From NCBI RefSeq assembly GCF_014651935.1, contig NZ_BMXV01000004.1, positions 186,001-250,000 on the forward strand: a DNA stretch of 64,000 nucleotides, read 5' to 3'. A model generated the notes under the pieces. It ran no database searches and was not told where the DNA came from. It saw nothing but the letters and a program-made list of their open reading frames with translations. A program made the position numbers and the translations under genes. Source of the stretch: Marinobacter zhanjiangensis. Lineage in GTDB: Bacteria; Pseudomonadota; Gammaproteobacteria; Pseudomonadales; Oleiphilaceae. Of this stretch, positions 37,395 through 46,258 are shown piece after piece. The stretch's first letter is position 1. Each line of letters opens with the position of its first letter.

Positions 37395-37538
37395 TATGGC
37401 TCCCTGCCTTGACGCTGGCCCGCTATGCACGGCACGAATGACGACCCATCAGTATCATGCACTTGTCAGATCCGGGTCGGCTGCTTAGTCTTCCATATCC
37501 ACTGATCCGTATTCCAACAACACATCCCCGGAGGCCCC

Positions 37539-38426
37539 ATGGCTTTACCCACCCTTGAAACCACCCATTACAGTGTCGATCAGGGCATTGCCACCATTAC
37601 CCTGAATCGTCCTGACAAACTCAACGCCTACAACCCCCGGATGCGCGAGGAACTGCTGGCGCTGTTTGATGAAACCGATGCCGATGACAACGTGCGCGTG
37701 GTGGTGATTACCGGCGCCGGCCGTGGTTTCTGCGCCGGCGCGGACCTGTCTTCCGGTGGCTCCACCTTTGATCGCAATGCGAACTCCGGCGACCCGTCCC
37801 GGCAGTCGCTGAAGGTTGGTGATGTCTACCGCGATGGCGGTGGCACCAACACTTTGCGCATCTTTGAGAGTCTCAAACCGGTTATCGGCGCCATCAATGG
37901 GCCGGCGGTAGGCATCGGGGCCACCATGCAGCTGCCCATGGATATCCGCATGGCCTCCACCAAGGCCAAGTTCGGGTTTGTGTTTGCCCGTCGCGGAATC
38001 ACCATGGAAGCAGCTTCGTCCTGGTTCCTGCCCCGGCTGGTGGGCATGCAGACCGCCATGGAGTGGTGCATGACAGGCCGCGTCTTCGGTGCCGATGAAG
38101 CGCTGGAAAAAGGCCTGGTGCGTTCGCTGCACGAGCCGGACGACCTGCTGCCGGCGGTCTATGAAGTGGCCCGGGAAATTGCCGACAACACAGCGCCGGT
38201 GTCCGTTGCCCTGACTCGCCAGATGCTGTGGCGCATGTCGGCAGCACCGCATCCGATGGATGCCCACCGCATCGACAGCCGCTCCATCCAGGCTCGCGGC
38301 GAATCAGCGGATGCCAAGGAAGGTGTTACCTCGTTCCTGGAGAAACGCCCGGCGGAATTCCCCAACAAGGTTTCCACGGATATGCCCGCTTTCTTCCCCT
38401 GGTGGGATGAGCCGGTTTTCGAGTAA
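37539..38426 (+). CDS. Enoyl-CoA hydratase/isomerase (crotonase) family protein
   Basis: The 295-residue protein has ITLNRPDKLNAYNPRMREEL near the N-terminus, oxyanion-loop segments AGRGFCAGADLSSGG near 65 and NGPAVGIGATMQLPMDIRMA near 125, and FGFVFARRGITMEAASSWFL near 147-166. The first hydratase glutamate position holds Phe, while a glutamate in ITMEAAS is kept. That resembles the isomerase or wide-specificity branch more than classical hydratase. The C-terminal end PAFFPWWDEPVF is long. It is followed 217 nt later by an acyl-CoA ligase and probably acts in the same degradation route. Confidence 0.88.
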   Translation: MALPTLETTHYSVDQGIATITLNRPDKLNAYNPRMREELLALFDETDADDNVRVVVITGAGRGFCAGADLSSGGSTFDRNANSGDPSRQSLKVGDVYRDGGGTNTLRIFESLKPVIGAINGPAVGIGATMQLPMDIRMASTKAKFGFVFARRGITMEAASSWFLPRLVGMQTAMEWCMTGRVFGADEALEKGLVRSLHEPDDLLPAVYEVAREIADNTAPVSVALTRQMLWRMSAAPHPMDAHRIDSRSIQARGESADAKEGVTSFLEKRPAEFPNKVSTDMPAFFPWWDEPVFE

Positions 38427-38643
38427 GGAATGGGCCGGTCTTTCACTCGAAGGCCGGTATTACCATCCTGTCGAAGAATGCTCGACTACACTGGACTCAG
38501 GCGGACAAAAAATCTGAGAAATGCACCCAATTGGCTTGCCACAATCCAATCCGTGGCTATATCGTACCTGTAAAACGAATATAGCGGTTGCTCGCCGCCA
38601 AACCCTCAACCCCTTACACCATAAGAACAAAGGAGACACGCCG

Positions 38644-40278
38644 ATGCATGGTCTGATGATGCAACGCCCCCTGCTGATTTCCCAGATACTGGAATTTGCG
38701 GCGGGTAACTACCCCGACCAGGAAATCGTATCCCGCACTACCGAAGGAGGTATCCACCGGTACACCTACCCGGAAATGGCCCAGCGCACCCGCAAGCTGG
38801 CCAATGCCCTGAAAAAGCTGGGCGCCACCGATGAAGACCGGATTGGTACCATTGCCTGGAACACCTACCGACACCTGGAAATCTACTACGCCAGCTCCGG
38901 CATGGGCGCGATCTGTCATACCATGAACCCGCGCCTGCCGGCGGATCAGTTCATTTACATCGTCAATCACGCCAAAGACAAGTTCATCTTTGTTGACCTG
39001 ACCTTCCTGCCGCTGATGGAAAAGCTGTACGAGCATTTCCCGGATGTGGAAGGCTTCATCGTGATGACCGATGAAGAACACATGCCCGAGACGGATCTGC
39101 CCCGGGTCTATTGCTACGAGACCCTGATCAAGGATGAATCGGACCATTTCGACTGGCCCGAGCTTGACGAGAACACGGCGTCATCCCTGTGCTACACCTC
39201 CGGTACCACCGGCAACCCCAAGGGCGTGCTCTACAGTCATCGCTCCAATGTGTTGCACGCGCTGTTCGTGCTTAGCATCTCCGGTGTCCCCATTGATGAG
39301 CGCTCCAACATCCTGCCGGTGGTGCCCATGTTCCACGTCAACGCGTGGGGCGTGCCGTACTTCGGCCTGATCGCTGGCGTCAAAATGGTGTTCCCGGGAC
39401 CGGGCCTGGACGGCGAGAACCTCGCCAATCTGATTGAAGACGAGCAGGTCACCGACGCCTGGGGTGTACCCACGGTATGGCTGGGCCTGTTGGGTCACAT
39501 GCGCAAGCAGGGCACGACCTTCAGTTCCCTCAAGCGCACCCTGATCGGTGGTTCCGCGCTGCCCAAGGCGATGATTGAGGAGTTCAAGGAAAAGCACAAT
39601 GTAGAGGCCATCCAGGGCTGGGGCATGACCGAAATGAGCCCGTTGGGCACCGTGGCCACACCGCGCCCGAGCCAGCGTGGTGGTGACTGGAAGGAGGAGC
39701 TCAGGCTTCGTGGCACCCAGGGCCGCCTGATGTTCGGGGTGGAGATGAAGATCGTCGACGCCGAGGGCAACGAGCTGCCCCACGATGGCGAATCCCAGGG
39801 CGAACTGCTGGTACGCGGCAACGCTGTCATCAGTGGTTACTACGAAAACCCGGAAGCCACAAAGAAGGCCATCGATGAGGATGGGTGGTTCCACACCGGT
39901 GACGTATCAGTGATTTCACCGGACGGGTTCATGGAGATCGTTGACCGGGTCAAGGACGTGATCAAGTCCGGTGGCGAGTGGATCAGCTCTATTGATCTGG
40001 AGAACGAAGCGGTTGCTCATCCGGGTCTGGCGGAAGCAGCCGTGATCGGTGTCCGTCACGAGAAGTGGCAGGAACGCCCACTGCTGGTAGCGGTGCGCGA
40101 AAAGGACTCCGACGTCAGCAAGGAGGATGTGCTCAAGTTCCTGGAAGAGCGCGTTGCCAAGTTCTGGCTGCCGGATGATGTAGTGTTCGTGGAGGAATTG
40201 CCTCACGGTGCTACCGGCAAACTGCAGAAGGCCAAATTGCGCGAGGACTTCAAGGACTACACCTTGCCGACAGAGTAA
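38644..40278 (+). CDS. Medium/long-chain fatty-acyl-CoA ligase (AlkK-like)
   Basis: The start at 38644 follows AAAGGAG; a frame open from 38521 adds 41 unlikely residues. The 544-residue ANL enzyme has [20 protein letters not shown] near 182-201, [14 protein letters not shown] near 323, [11 protein letters not shown] and the loop [20 protein letters not shown] near 435-454. The catalytic lysine region is [15 protein letters not shown] at the end. The wording [20 protein letters not shown] and [13 protein letters not shown] is typical of AlkK-type ligases that activate fatty acids from alkane oxidation. It may feed beta-oxidation alongside the P450 fusion. Confidence 0.92.
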   Translation: MHGLMMQRPLLISQILEFAAGNYPDQEIVSRTTEGGIHRYTYPEMAQRTRKLANALKKLGATDEDRIGTIAWNTYRHLEIYYASSGMGAICHTMNPRLPADQFIYIVNHAKDKFIFVDLTFLPLMEKLYEHFPDVEGFIVMTDEEHMPETDLPRVYCYETLIKDESDHFDWPELDENTASSLCYTSGTTGNPKGVLYSHRSNVLHALFVLSISGVPIDERSNILPVVPMFHVNAWGVPYFGLIAGVKMVFPGPGLDGENLANLIEDEQVTDAWGVPTVWLGLLGHMRKQGTTFSSLKRTLIGGSALPKAMIEEFKEKHNVEAIQGWGMTEMSPLGTVATPRPSQRGGDWKEELRLRGTQGRLMFGVEMKIVDAEGNELPHDGESQGELLVRGNAVISGYYENPEATKKAIDEDGWFHTGDVSVISPDGFMEIVDRVKDVIKSGGEWISSIDLENEAVAHPGLAEAAVIGVRHEKWQERPLLVAVREKDSDVSKEDVLKFLEERVAKFWLPDDVVFVEELPHGATGKLQKAKLREDFKDYTLPTE

Positions 40279-40287
40279 GCCGTTCCG

Positions 40288-40360
40288 GGCGGGCCCTGGG
40301 CCCGCCTGTTCCGCTTCAGATGAGAATGAGCCGCCGGAATACCACCAGCGGCTTTTTTTT
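40288..40360 (+). terminator. Two hairpins ending in a T-run after the AlkK-like ligase
   Basis: A perfect 8-bp stem, GGCGGGCC and GGCCCGCC (40288-40306), is followed by a second stem, GCCGCCGG and CCAGCGGC (40330-40352, one G-U wobble), that runs straight into eight T residues (40353-40360). The second is a canonical rho-independent terminator for the plus-strand ligase gene. Confidence 0.9.
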
Positions 40361-40382
40361 GAAGCTTTCGGGCCGTGAACGA

Positions 40383-41114
40383 CTACTTCAGTTCAAAGCC
40401 CCGTTTTTTCAGGAAGTCCCGCATATGGGCGCGCAGCTTGGCGTTGAACAGCGGGCTGAGCTGCTCTGACCAGTTGGTGTCCTTGTTACCGCCCGTGCGC
40501 TCGCTGTAGTAGGTGTGCATGGTGTCATCAAAACGGTTAACCGAGTCTTCATCCTCGCGGTAGTAGTCCTCCATGAGGATGCTCTCCACCGGCAGGCGGG
40601 GTTTTACTTCCGGATCCTGATCCGGGTAACCCAGGCACAGCCCGAACACCGGGAAAACATGGTCGGGAAGCTTCAGCAATTCACTGATTTCCGCAGGATT
40701 GTTGCGAATACCGCCGATGTAGCAGATGCCCAGCCCGGCGGATTCCGCCGCCACCACCACATTCTGCGCCATCAGCGCGGTATCCACGCTGGCCACCAGG
40801 AACTGTTCGGTCATGCCTCGCACCACCTCGGCCCCGGTGCGTTCCGCCGAGTCCGTGGGGCGCTTCATGTCGGCACAGAACACCAGGAAGTCCGAACAGG
40901 TGGCGATATAGGTCTGCCCACTGGCCAGTTCGGCGATCTTTTCCCGGTTTTCCGGATTTTTTACGTGAATGATCGAGTAGGCCTGTACATGGCTGGAGGT
41001 GGCGGCGCTCTGGCCGGCGCGGATCAGCTCCAGGAGCAGGTCCCGGGGGATGGCCTGGTCGGTGAACTTGCGGATCGAGCGGTGGGATTTGAGTAGATCG
41101 ATAACCTCGTTCAT
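40383..41114 (-). CDS. NADPH-dependent nitroreductase (NfsA/FRP-like)
   Basis: The start at 41114 follows GAGAGG; the longer open frame to 41372 is unlikely. The 243-residue flavoprotein begins MNEVIDLLKSHRSIRKFTDQ, the classic FMN-binding start of the nitroreductase family. GQSAATSSHVQAYSIIHV lies near 42-60, and AESAGLGICYIGGIRNNPAE near 125-145 is typical of NfsA. It ends with SPLFNAKLRAHMRDFLKKRG. It should reduce nitroaromatics, quinones or flavins with NADPH. It is a single-gene unit, convergent with the AlkK-like ligase. Confidence 0.92.
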   Translation of the reverse strand: MNEVIDLLKSHRSIRKFTDQAIPRDLLLELIRAGQSAATSSHVQAYSIIHVKNPENREKIAELASGQTYIATCSDFLVFCADMKRPTDSAERTGAEVVRGMTEQFLVASVDTALMAQNVVVAAESAGLGICYIGGIRNNPAEISELLKLPDHVFPVFGLCLGYPDQDPEVKPRLPVESILMEDYYREDEDSVNRFDDTMHTYYSERTGGNKDTNWSEQLSPLFNAKLRAHMRDFLKKRGFELK

Positions 41115-41295
41115 GGTGCCTCTCTCGCGAAATACATGGGCAATGTGGCCTTTCCGTCCGCCGTGTTCAGGCAGGTGGACAGAACGGCACTGTGTTCCGT
41201 AAAGCGGGAATTCTACACCTTTATGTGGGCCACCGGTTGGTGGATAGCCGCCTGGTGGAGGTGGTTCCGTTTTTGCGGCGCCCTCAGCCAGTCTC

Positions 41296-42096
41296 TTATG
41301 GCGTTTTGCGGAGGTTAACCAGCATCGGGGTGCCGCTGACCGGATCCTGTATAACATCGCAATGAACGCCATACAGGCGATGGATCAGTTGCTGGTTGAG
41401 GATATCCGCCGGTGCACCCTGGGCCTGGATGGCGCCGCCCACCATGGCAATCAGGTGGTCGGCGTAGCGGCAGGCACTGACCAGATCGTGCACCACCATC
41501 ACCACGGTCTTGCCCTGGGTGGCCAGGTGGCGGATCAGTTCGAACACCTCGATCTGGTGGCCAAGGTCCAGGGCCGAGGTGGGCTCGTCCAGCAACAACA
41601 ACGGCGTCTGCTGGGCAATGCTCATGGCAATCCAGGCCCGCTGCCGCTGGCCGCCGGAAAGGGTATCCAGGGGGCGGTCGGCCAGTGTGGACAGGTTCGC
41701 GGCGGTCAGTGCTTCCTCAAGTATCGCCTGGTCGTCGTGGGTCCAGCGTTTGAGCCAGCCCTGATGGGGCTGGCGGCCAAAGCGGATCAGGTCGGTGACG
41801 GTGAGGCCTTCCGGGGCCGAGTTGTCCTGGGGCAGCAGGGCCAGCTTGCGGGCGACTTCGCGACTGGGCTGGCTGAGAATGTCGCTGCCATCCAGCAATA
41901 CCGCCCCACCGGATGGAGTGTGCACCCGCGCCAGACCGTTCAGCAGGGTGGACTTGCCGCAGCCATTGGGGCCGACAATAGCGGTGACCTGGCCCTGTGG
42001 CAGTGCCAGGTCCAGTTGATCAATCACTGGCGTATGGCGATGCGCCAGGGTCAGCTCCCGTGCTTCCAGCCGGGGCGTTGCGGCAGTTTCAGTCAT
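41296..42096 (-). CDS. Iron-siderophore ABC transporter ATP-binding protein (FecE/FepC family)
   Basis: The ATG at 42096 overlaps the upstream permease stop by 4 nt; longer frames run deep into that gene. The 266-residue ATPase has Walker A VGPNGCGKSTLLNGLARV near 38, the signature LSGGQRQRAWIAMSIAQQTP near 142, Walker B LLLLDEPTSALDLGHQIEV near 165 and the switch His in VVMVVHDLVSACRYADHL. It powers uptake of ferric siderophores across the inner membrane. It is the last gene of a binding protein-permease-permease-ATPase operon. Confidence 0.94.
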   Translation of the reverse strand: MTETAATPRLEARELTLAHRHTPVIDQLDLALPQGQVTAIVGPNGCGKSTLLNGLARVHTPSGGAVLLDGSDILSQPSREVARKLALLPQDNSAPEGLTVTDLIRFGRQPHQGWLKRWTHDDQAILEEALTAANLSTLADRPLDTLSGGQRQRAWIAMSIAQQTPLLLLDEPTSALDLGHQIEVFELIRHLATQGKTVVMVVHDLVSACRYADHLIAMVGGAIQAQGAPADILNQQLIHRLYGVHCDVIQDPVSGTPMLVNLRKTP

Positions 42097-43097
42097 GACA
42101 GGCTCCGGGAAGAGGGTTTCACAAGAATCCAGATCAGGTAGGGGCTGCCGGCAATGGCGGTGACCAGCCCCACCGGCAGCTCCAGGGGCGACAGTACCAG
42201 GCGGCCGGCCAGGTCCGCCGTCACCATAAAGGCAGCGCCCGCCAGTGCCGAGGCGGTCAGCGGCACCTTGCCGGGCCGGCTCAGGGCCCGGGCCAGCTCC
42301 GGCGCCAGCAGTGCCACCATGCCCACCGGTCCGGCGACGGACACCGCCAGCCCGGTCAGCAGTACCGCGCACGCCAGGCTCAGGGTGCGGATCCGCTTCA
42401 GGCGGGTGCCTAGGTTAATGGCTACCGGGTCGGAGAACTGCAGGGTCTTCAATGCCGGGCCCAGGGCGATGGCCAGCCCGTAGCCGATTACCAGGCCAAT
42501 GGCCAGGATCTGCACGGCGTCCTGCGACCGCGCGTTCAGGCTGCCCACGGTCCAGGGGAAGGCGGCATTGGCGGCGTCGATGGCCACCCGGCTGAGCATC
42601 ACCTGGGTGATGGCTCCGGCGATGGCACCGATGCCCAGGCCGGCGATAATAAAGCGGTAGCCACGGGTACCATTGGCTCCGGCCAGCCCGAAAGCCAGGG
42701 CAGTGGCAGCGGCCGCACCGCTCAGGGCCATGGCGGACGGGGCGATGGAGAGGCCGGCCCCTACTACCGAAGCCACCGCGAAGGCCGTCGCCGCGTTGTC
42801 GATGCCGATAATGCCAGGGGTCGCCAGGCGATTGCGGGCTATGGTCTGCATCATGCAGCCAGCCAGGGCAAAGGCGGCGCCGGTCAGGACCCCGGCCAGC
42901 ACCCGGGGCAGTCGCAGTTCCCGGATGACGAACTGGTGGATGGTGTCGCCACCGCCGGCCAGTACATCAATGATGGCTCCGGGAGGTATGGCCACCGTGC
43001 CGAGGGCCAGGGAGGCGGTGGCAGCGATCACCAGGGCCAGAGTGAGTGCCAGGTTGGCGTACAGGTTGCGTTGGCGGGTCATGGCAAAGGTTTTCAT
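42093..43097 (-). CDS. FecCD-family siderophore permease (second subunit)
   Basis: The ATG at 43097 overlaps the previous permease stop by 4 nt and gives 334 residues; the frame happens to stay open well upstream, but that part is the other permease in another frame. It has FecCD features such as IRELRLPRVLAGVLTGAAFA, ALAGCMMQTIARNRLATPGI and GPVGMVALLAPELARALS near the C-terminus, with about nine or ten helices. It pairs with the product of the next gene upstream to form the membrane channel. Confidence 0.93.
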   Translation of the reverse strand: MKTFAMTRQRNLYANLALTLALVIAATASLALGTVAIPPGAIIDVLAGGGDTIHQFVIRELRLPRVLAGVLTGAAFALAGCMMQTIARNRLATPGIIGIDNAATAFAVASVVGAGLSIAPSAMALSGAAAATALAFGLAGANGTRGYRFIIAGLGIGAIAGAITQVMLSRVAIDAANAAFPWTVGSLNARSQDAVQILAIGLVIGYGLAIALGPALKTLQFSDPVAINLGTRLKRIRTLSLACAVLLTGLAVSVAGPVGMVALLAPELARALSRPGKVPLTASALAGAAFMVTADLAGRLVLSPLELPVGLVTAIAGSPYLIWILVKPSSRSLS

Positions 43098-44116
43098 AGT
43101 GTCGGCATGCGCCCGGAACGAACGATGATCAGCAAAACCGGGGCGCCGATCAGCGCCGTGATCACCCCAAGGGGCAGTTCCGATGGTGCCGCGATAACCC
43201 GGGCCAGGGTGTCCGCCAGAAGCAGCAGGGCAGGACCGATGGGCAGGCACAGCCAGAGGGTCTTGCGGATATCCGGGCCAGCCGCCGCCCGGGCGATATA
43301 GGGCACCACCAGGCCGACAAACACCAGCGGTCCGGCAAGGGCCGTGGCTGCACCCACCAGCAACGCCACTGCGACGATCACCAGCACGCGGATACGACCG
43401 GGCCTGTGGCCCAGCCCCATGGCCGTCCGCTCTCCCAGGGAGAGGGCCGCCAGCGGCGACGCCACAATGACCACGAGTATTCCGGCCACCACCAGTGACG
43501 GCAGCACGGCCCGCAGGTGAGACAGTGGCGTGCCGGCGATACTGCCGGTGATCCAGAAACGGATCTCGTCGGCGGCGCGCTGGTCCGCCAGCATCAGTAC
43601 CGAGGTCAGCGACAGCAGCAGGCCCGTTACCGTGGCGCCGGCCAGCACCAGGCGCACCGGGTCGGCGGCCAGCCCCCGTGAACGAGTGGCCAGCATCACC
43701 AGTGAGCAACCCGCCAGGGCGCCGGTCTGGGAGACCAGTGTGGTCATGGTGGCGGAACTGGCACCCAGCAGGATGGCAACGGCCACCGCAAACGCGCTGC
43801 CGCCGCTGACCCCCAGCAAGCCGGGTTCCGCCAGCGGATTCCGGGTCAGGGCCTGCAGCAGGGCGCCGGCAATGGCAAGGGACAGTCCGGTGACAATACC
43901 GGTCACCAATCGGGGCAGGCGCAATTCGGTCACCACAAAGCGGGCTTCCTCGCTGCCCTGACCGAACAGCACCGGCAAGGCGTCGGCGGCAGAAACGGGT
44001 CCGGCGCCCCACAGCAGGCTGGCGACGGCAGTGACCACAACGAAAAAAACCGCCACAGAAAGTGGCGGTGCAAAGGCACAAGATGCAAGTGTGCTTCTGA
44101 AAAGAGTGGCTGCCAT
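43094..44116 (-). CDS. FecCD-family siderophore permease (first subunit)
   Basis: The 340-residue integral membrane protein shows VVTELRLPRLVTGIVTGLSL, AGALLQALTRNPLAEPGLLG (the FecCD hallmark) and GPLVFVGLVVPYIARAAAG. About ten hydrophobic helices can be placed. Its start lies 3 nt past the end of the binding-protein gene and its stop overlaps the second permease, so all four genes form one transcription unit. Confidence 0.94.
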   Translation of the reverse strand: MAATLFRSTLASCAFAPPLSVAVFFVVVTAVASLLWGAGPVSAADALPVLFGQGSEEARFVVTELRLPRLVTGIVTGLSLAIAGALLQALTRNPLAEPGLLGVSGGSAFAVAVAILLGASSATMTTLVSQTGALAGCSLVMLATRSRGLAADPVRLVLAGATVTGLLLSLTSVLMLADQRAADEIRFWITGSIAGTPLSHLRAVLPSLVVAGILVVIVASPLAALSLGERTAMGLGHRPGRIRVLVIVAVALLVGAATALAGPLVFVGLVVPYIARAAAGPDIRKTLWLCLPIGPALLLLADTLARVIAAPSELPLGVITALIGAPVLLIIVRSGRMPTL

Positions 44117-44119
44117 GGA

Positions 44120-45055
44120 TTACTTCAGGGCAGCCTCAATCTCGTCCAGTATCGCCAGGGCGGCCAGGGGCCCGGAAGCGCTGGTCCACAGGGTGCCGTC
44201 TACCGGAAGGATACGACCGGACTCGTTGGCGACCAGCCGCTTGAAGGCCGGGGCCTGTCGCGCTGCCTCCAGGGCTTCGCGGCCATCCTCGTTCAGGGTG
44301 GCCAGGAAGATCCAGTTACGGTCCATCAGCGACAGGTTTTCCTGGCTCAGGGGCTGGCTGTGGGGGCGCCCTTCGGAAACCAGGCCGGCATCGTCCACCT
44401 CAAAGCCCGCGGACGCCAGCACGGTGGCGGAAAACAGGCCTTCCGCCATCACCAGCGGGCCCTGGGGCATCCAGCGCACCAGCGCAGTGTCGCGCTGGTC
44501 TTCGGGAATCACTGTTTCAACCTGACGGCGAACCTCCGCCGCCCGCTGTTCCACCCGCTCAATCACGTCCCGGGCACGGTCTTCACGACCGAGGGCGCGG
44601 GCAAACAAGGCCAGTTCGCGCTTCCAGGTGTCATGCTGGTAGGGCGTAACAGCCAGCACGACGGTCGGGGCAATACGGGACAGCAGCTGGTACTGCTCCT
44701 CACTGGTCCGCGCTGCAGCCAGGATAAGGTCCGGCTGCAGGGCAATCACAGCCTCCAGGTTGGTTTCGCCGGGAGCGCCCACAATCTCGATAACCCCGGC
44801 CGCCTCCTCGATGTAGCTGGCCACGCTCTGGCCACCACGGGTAATGATGGCGCCCACAGGCTGCGCGCCGACTGCGATGGCAGAATCCAGTGCGCCTTCG
44901 TACAGGGTAACGATGCTTTCCGGCTGACCCTCCACGGTAACGTCGCCGTAGGCGGTGGGGATGGTGCGGGTGTCTGCCAGCAGGGGCTGGTAAAGGCAGG
45001 CAAGCAGCAGCGCGACCAGCGGAGCCGCGAGCTGGTGCCGGATCGGGTACAGCAT
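44120..45055 (-). CDS. Periplasmic iron-siderophore binding protein (FecB/FepB family)
   Basis: The start at 45055 follows TGGAGA; the frame is open to 45088. The 311-residue precursor has a signal peptide (LAAPLVALLLACLYQPLLAD). The mature protein starts with PTAYGDVTVEGQPESIVTLY, then has LEAVIALQPDLILAAARTSE, the typical class III binding-protein pattern. It should deliver a ferric siderophore to the FecCD-type permeases. The promoter region holds a Fur-box-like site at 45123-45144, so iron repression is expected. Confidence 0.92.
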   Translation of the reverse strand: MLYPIRHQLAAPLVALLLACLYQPLLADTRTIPTAYGDVTVEGQPESIVTLYEGALDSAIAVGAQPVGAIITRGGQSVASYIEEAAGVIEIVGAPGETNLEAVIALQPDLILAAARTSEEQYQLLSRIAPTVVLAVTPYQHDTWKRELALFARALGREDRARDVIERVEQRAAEVRRQVETVIPEDQRDTALVRWMPQGPLVMAEGLFSATVLASAGFEVDDAGLVSEGRPHSQPLSQENLSLMDRNWIFLATLNEDGREALEAARQAPAFKRLVANESGRILPVDGTLWTSASGPLAALAILDEIEAALK

Positions 45056-45122
45056 GATGATGTCTCCAGTGTTGCCGTATGCGAACAACGTATGCGGCGG
45101 GGTGATGCCACGAACTGGAAGT

Positions 45123-45144
45123 AATGATAATGGTTCGCATTAAT
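45123..45144. promoter_or_regulatory. Fur-box-like site between the binding-protein operon and the LysR gene
   Basis: The core TGATAATGGTTCGCA matches the 7-1-7 Fur consensus TGATAAT-N-ATTATCA at 11 of 14 positions. It sits 68 nt upstream of the minus-strand binding-protein gene and 56 nt upstream of the plus-strand LysR gene. It shares the layout AATGA-N8-TTCGCATTAAT, almost base for base, with the site in front of the TonB receptor at 46189. Confidence 0.75.
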
Positions 45145-45199
45145 ATTATAAAGCTGATAACTTGGCACGACCTGTTGCATAACCTGGAACGATGATCCG

Positions 45200-46159
45200 A
45201 TGTACGACCTGAAAGAGCTGGAAGCCTTTGTCTCCGTGGTAAAAACCGGAAGCCTGACGGCCAGCACCCGTGACCTGAACCTGCCCAAGTCCACCCTGAG
45301 CCGCCGTATCCGCCAGCTGGAGGAGGCCGTGGGCCAACCTCTCTTACAGCGACAGTCCAAACGCATCTTTCCTAACGACGCCGGGCGGGTGTTCTATCGC
45401 TATAGCAATGAAATCCTGGAGCTGGTGTCCCAGGGGCACGAGGCCCTGGAGGAGCTACGGGAGGGTGTCAGTGGCACCCTGGAACTCCACTGCCACGAGG
45501 CGTTTATACGGGGCTGGTTTGCCCGGATGGTGGAGCGCTTCCGGGACCAGCATGCCGGGCTGAGCGTTTCCGTACGTACCCTGCGGGCGGCGCCAGAAGA
45601 GGTGAGGGAGGGGGTCTGCGTCTGGCTGGGCATCCCGCCGGAAGGCAATTACCGTTGTGAGGTGCTGGGCCATCTGACGCAGGGAGTCTATGGCAGTCGT
45701 GACTATTTCCACACCTACGGCCGGCCGGAATCGCCGGCGGACCTGGGCGACCATGCCTGGATTGATATGCTGGGTATGGATAGTGCTGGCGTGGTGCTGA
45801 ATCACCCGGTGCATGGGCCTTATCCGATCATGCCGCGGAAAGGCCGGTTCAGTGTCGACCAGTACACTGTTCAGGGTGATGCCATTGCTGCCGGCCGTGG
45901 TGTCGGGCTGATACCGCACTGGTTGGCAGATAAGCGCCTGCAGGCGCACCCTGAAGCCTTTGAATTGTGTATGGCCGGCTGGCAGGGGCCGGTGTTACCG
46001 GTCAGCTTATTGTATCCCCATGGCGTATTACCCCGGCGCACCCGCCTGTTCGTTCAGAACGTCCGGTCCTCGGTGCCGGTGGAGTGGCAGCGGCAGGCGG
46101 TATCGGGAGCCTCCGGGCCTGTCGTTCCGGAAAACGGAACATATCATGCCGCACAGTAA
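45200..46159 (+). CDS. LysR-family transcriptional regulator
   Basis: The 319-residue protein starts MYDLKELEAFVSVVKTGSLT and has the LysR winged helix (STRDLNLPKSTLSRRIRQLE, then EEAVGQPLLQRQSKRIF) in residues 1-62. An effector-binding domain follows. It lies between two iron-uptake units, divergent from the binding-protein operon and 99 nt ahead of the TonB receptor gene, so it probably controls one or both. The effector is unknown; a siderophore or iron signal is a guess. A LysR rather than AraC regulator is less common at siderophore loci. Confidence 0.9.
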   Translation: MYDLKELEAFVSVVKTGSLTASTRDLNLPKSTLSRRIRQLEEAVGQPLLQRQSKRIFPNDAGRVFYRYSNEILELVSQGHEALEELREGVSGTLELHCHEAFIRGWFARMVERFRDQHAGLSVSVRTLRAAPEEVREGVCVWLGIPPEGNYRCEVLGHLTQGVYGSRDYFHTYGRPESPADLGDHAWIDMLGMDSAGVVLNHPVHGPYPIMPRKGRFSVDQYTVQGDAIAAGRGVGLIPHWLADKRLQAHPEAFELCMAGWQGPVLPVSLLYPHGVLPRRTRLFVQNVRSSVPVEWQRQAVSGASGPVVPENGTYHAAQ

Positions 46160-46188
46160 ATAGTGGCCTTGTGTTAATGTTCGCTGCA

Positions 46189-46210
46189 AATGAGAGGTAT
46201 TCGCATTAAT
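46189..46210 (+). promoter_or_regulatory. Fur-box-like site upstream of the TonB receptor
   Basis: The core TGAGAGGTATTCGCA matches the Fur 7-1-7 consensus at 9 of 14 positions. Compared with the 45123 site, the right half TTCGCATTAAT is identical. It lies 49 nt before the receptor start, in a promoter position. Confidence 0.65.
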
Positions 46211-46258
46211 TTGCGGGTTTCCTCAAGTGGCGACTTTTCCAGACACAAGGAGTTACCT

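Noticed and set aside
43098..44081. Possible N-terminal extension of the second FecCD permease
   Set aside because: The frame is open by chance through the first permease gene; ATG at 43097 overlaps its stop and begins a normal permease.
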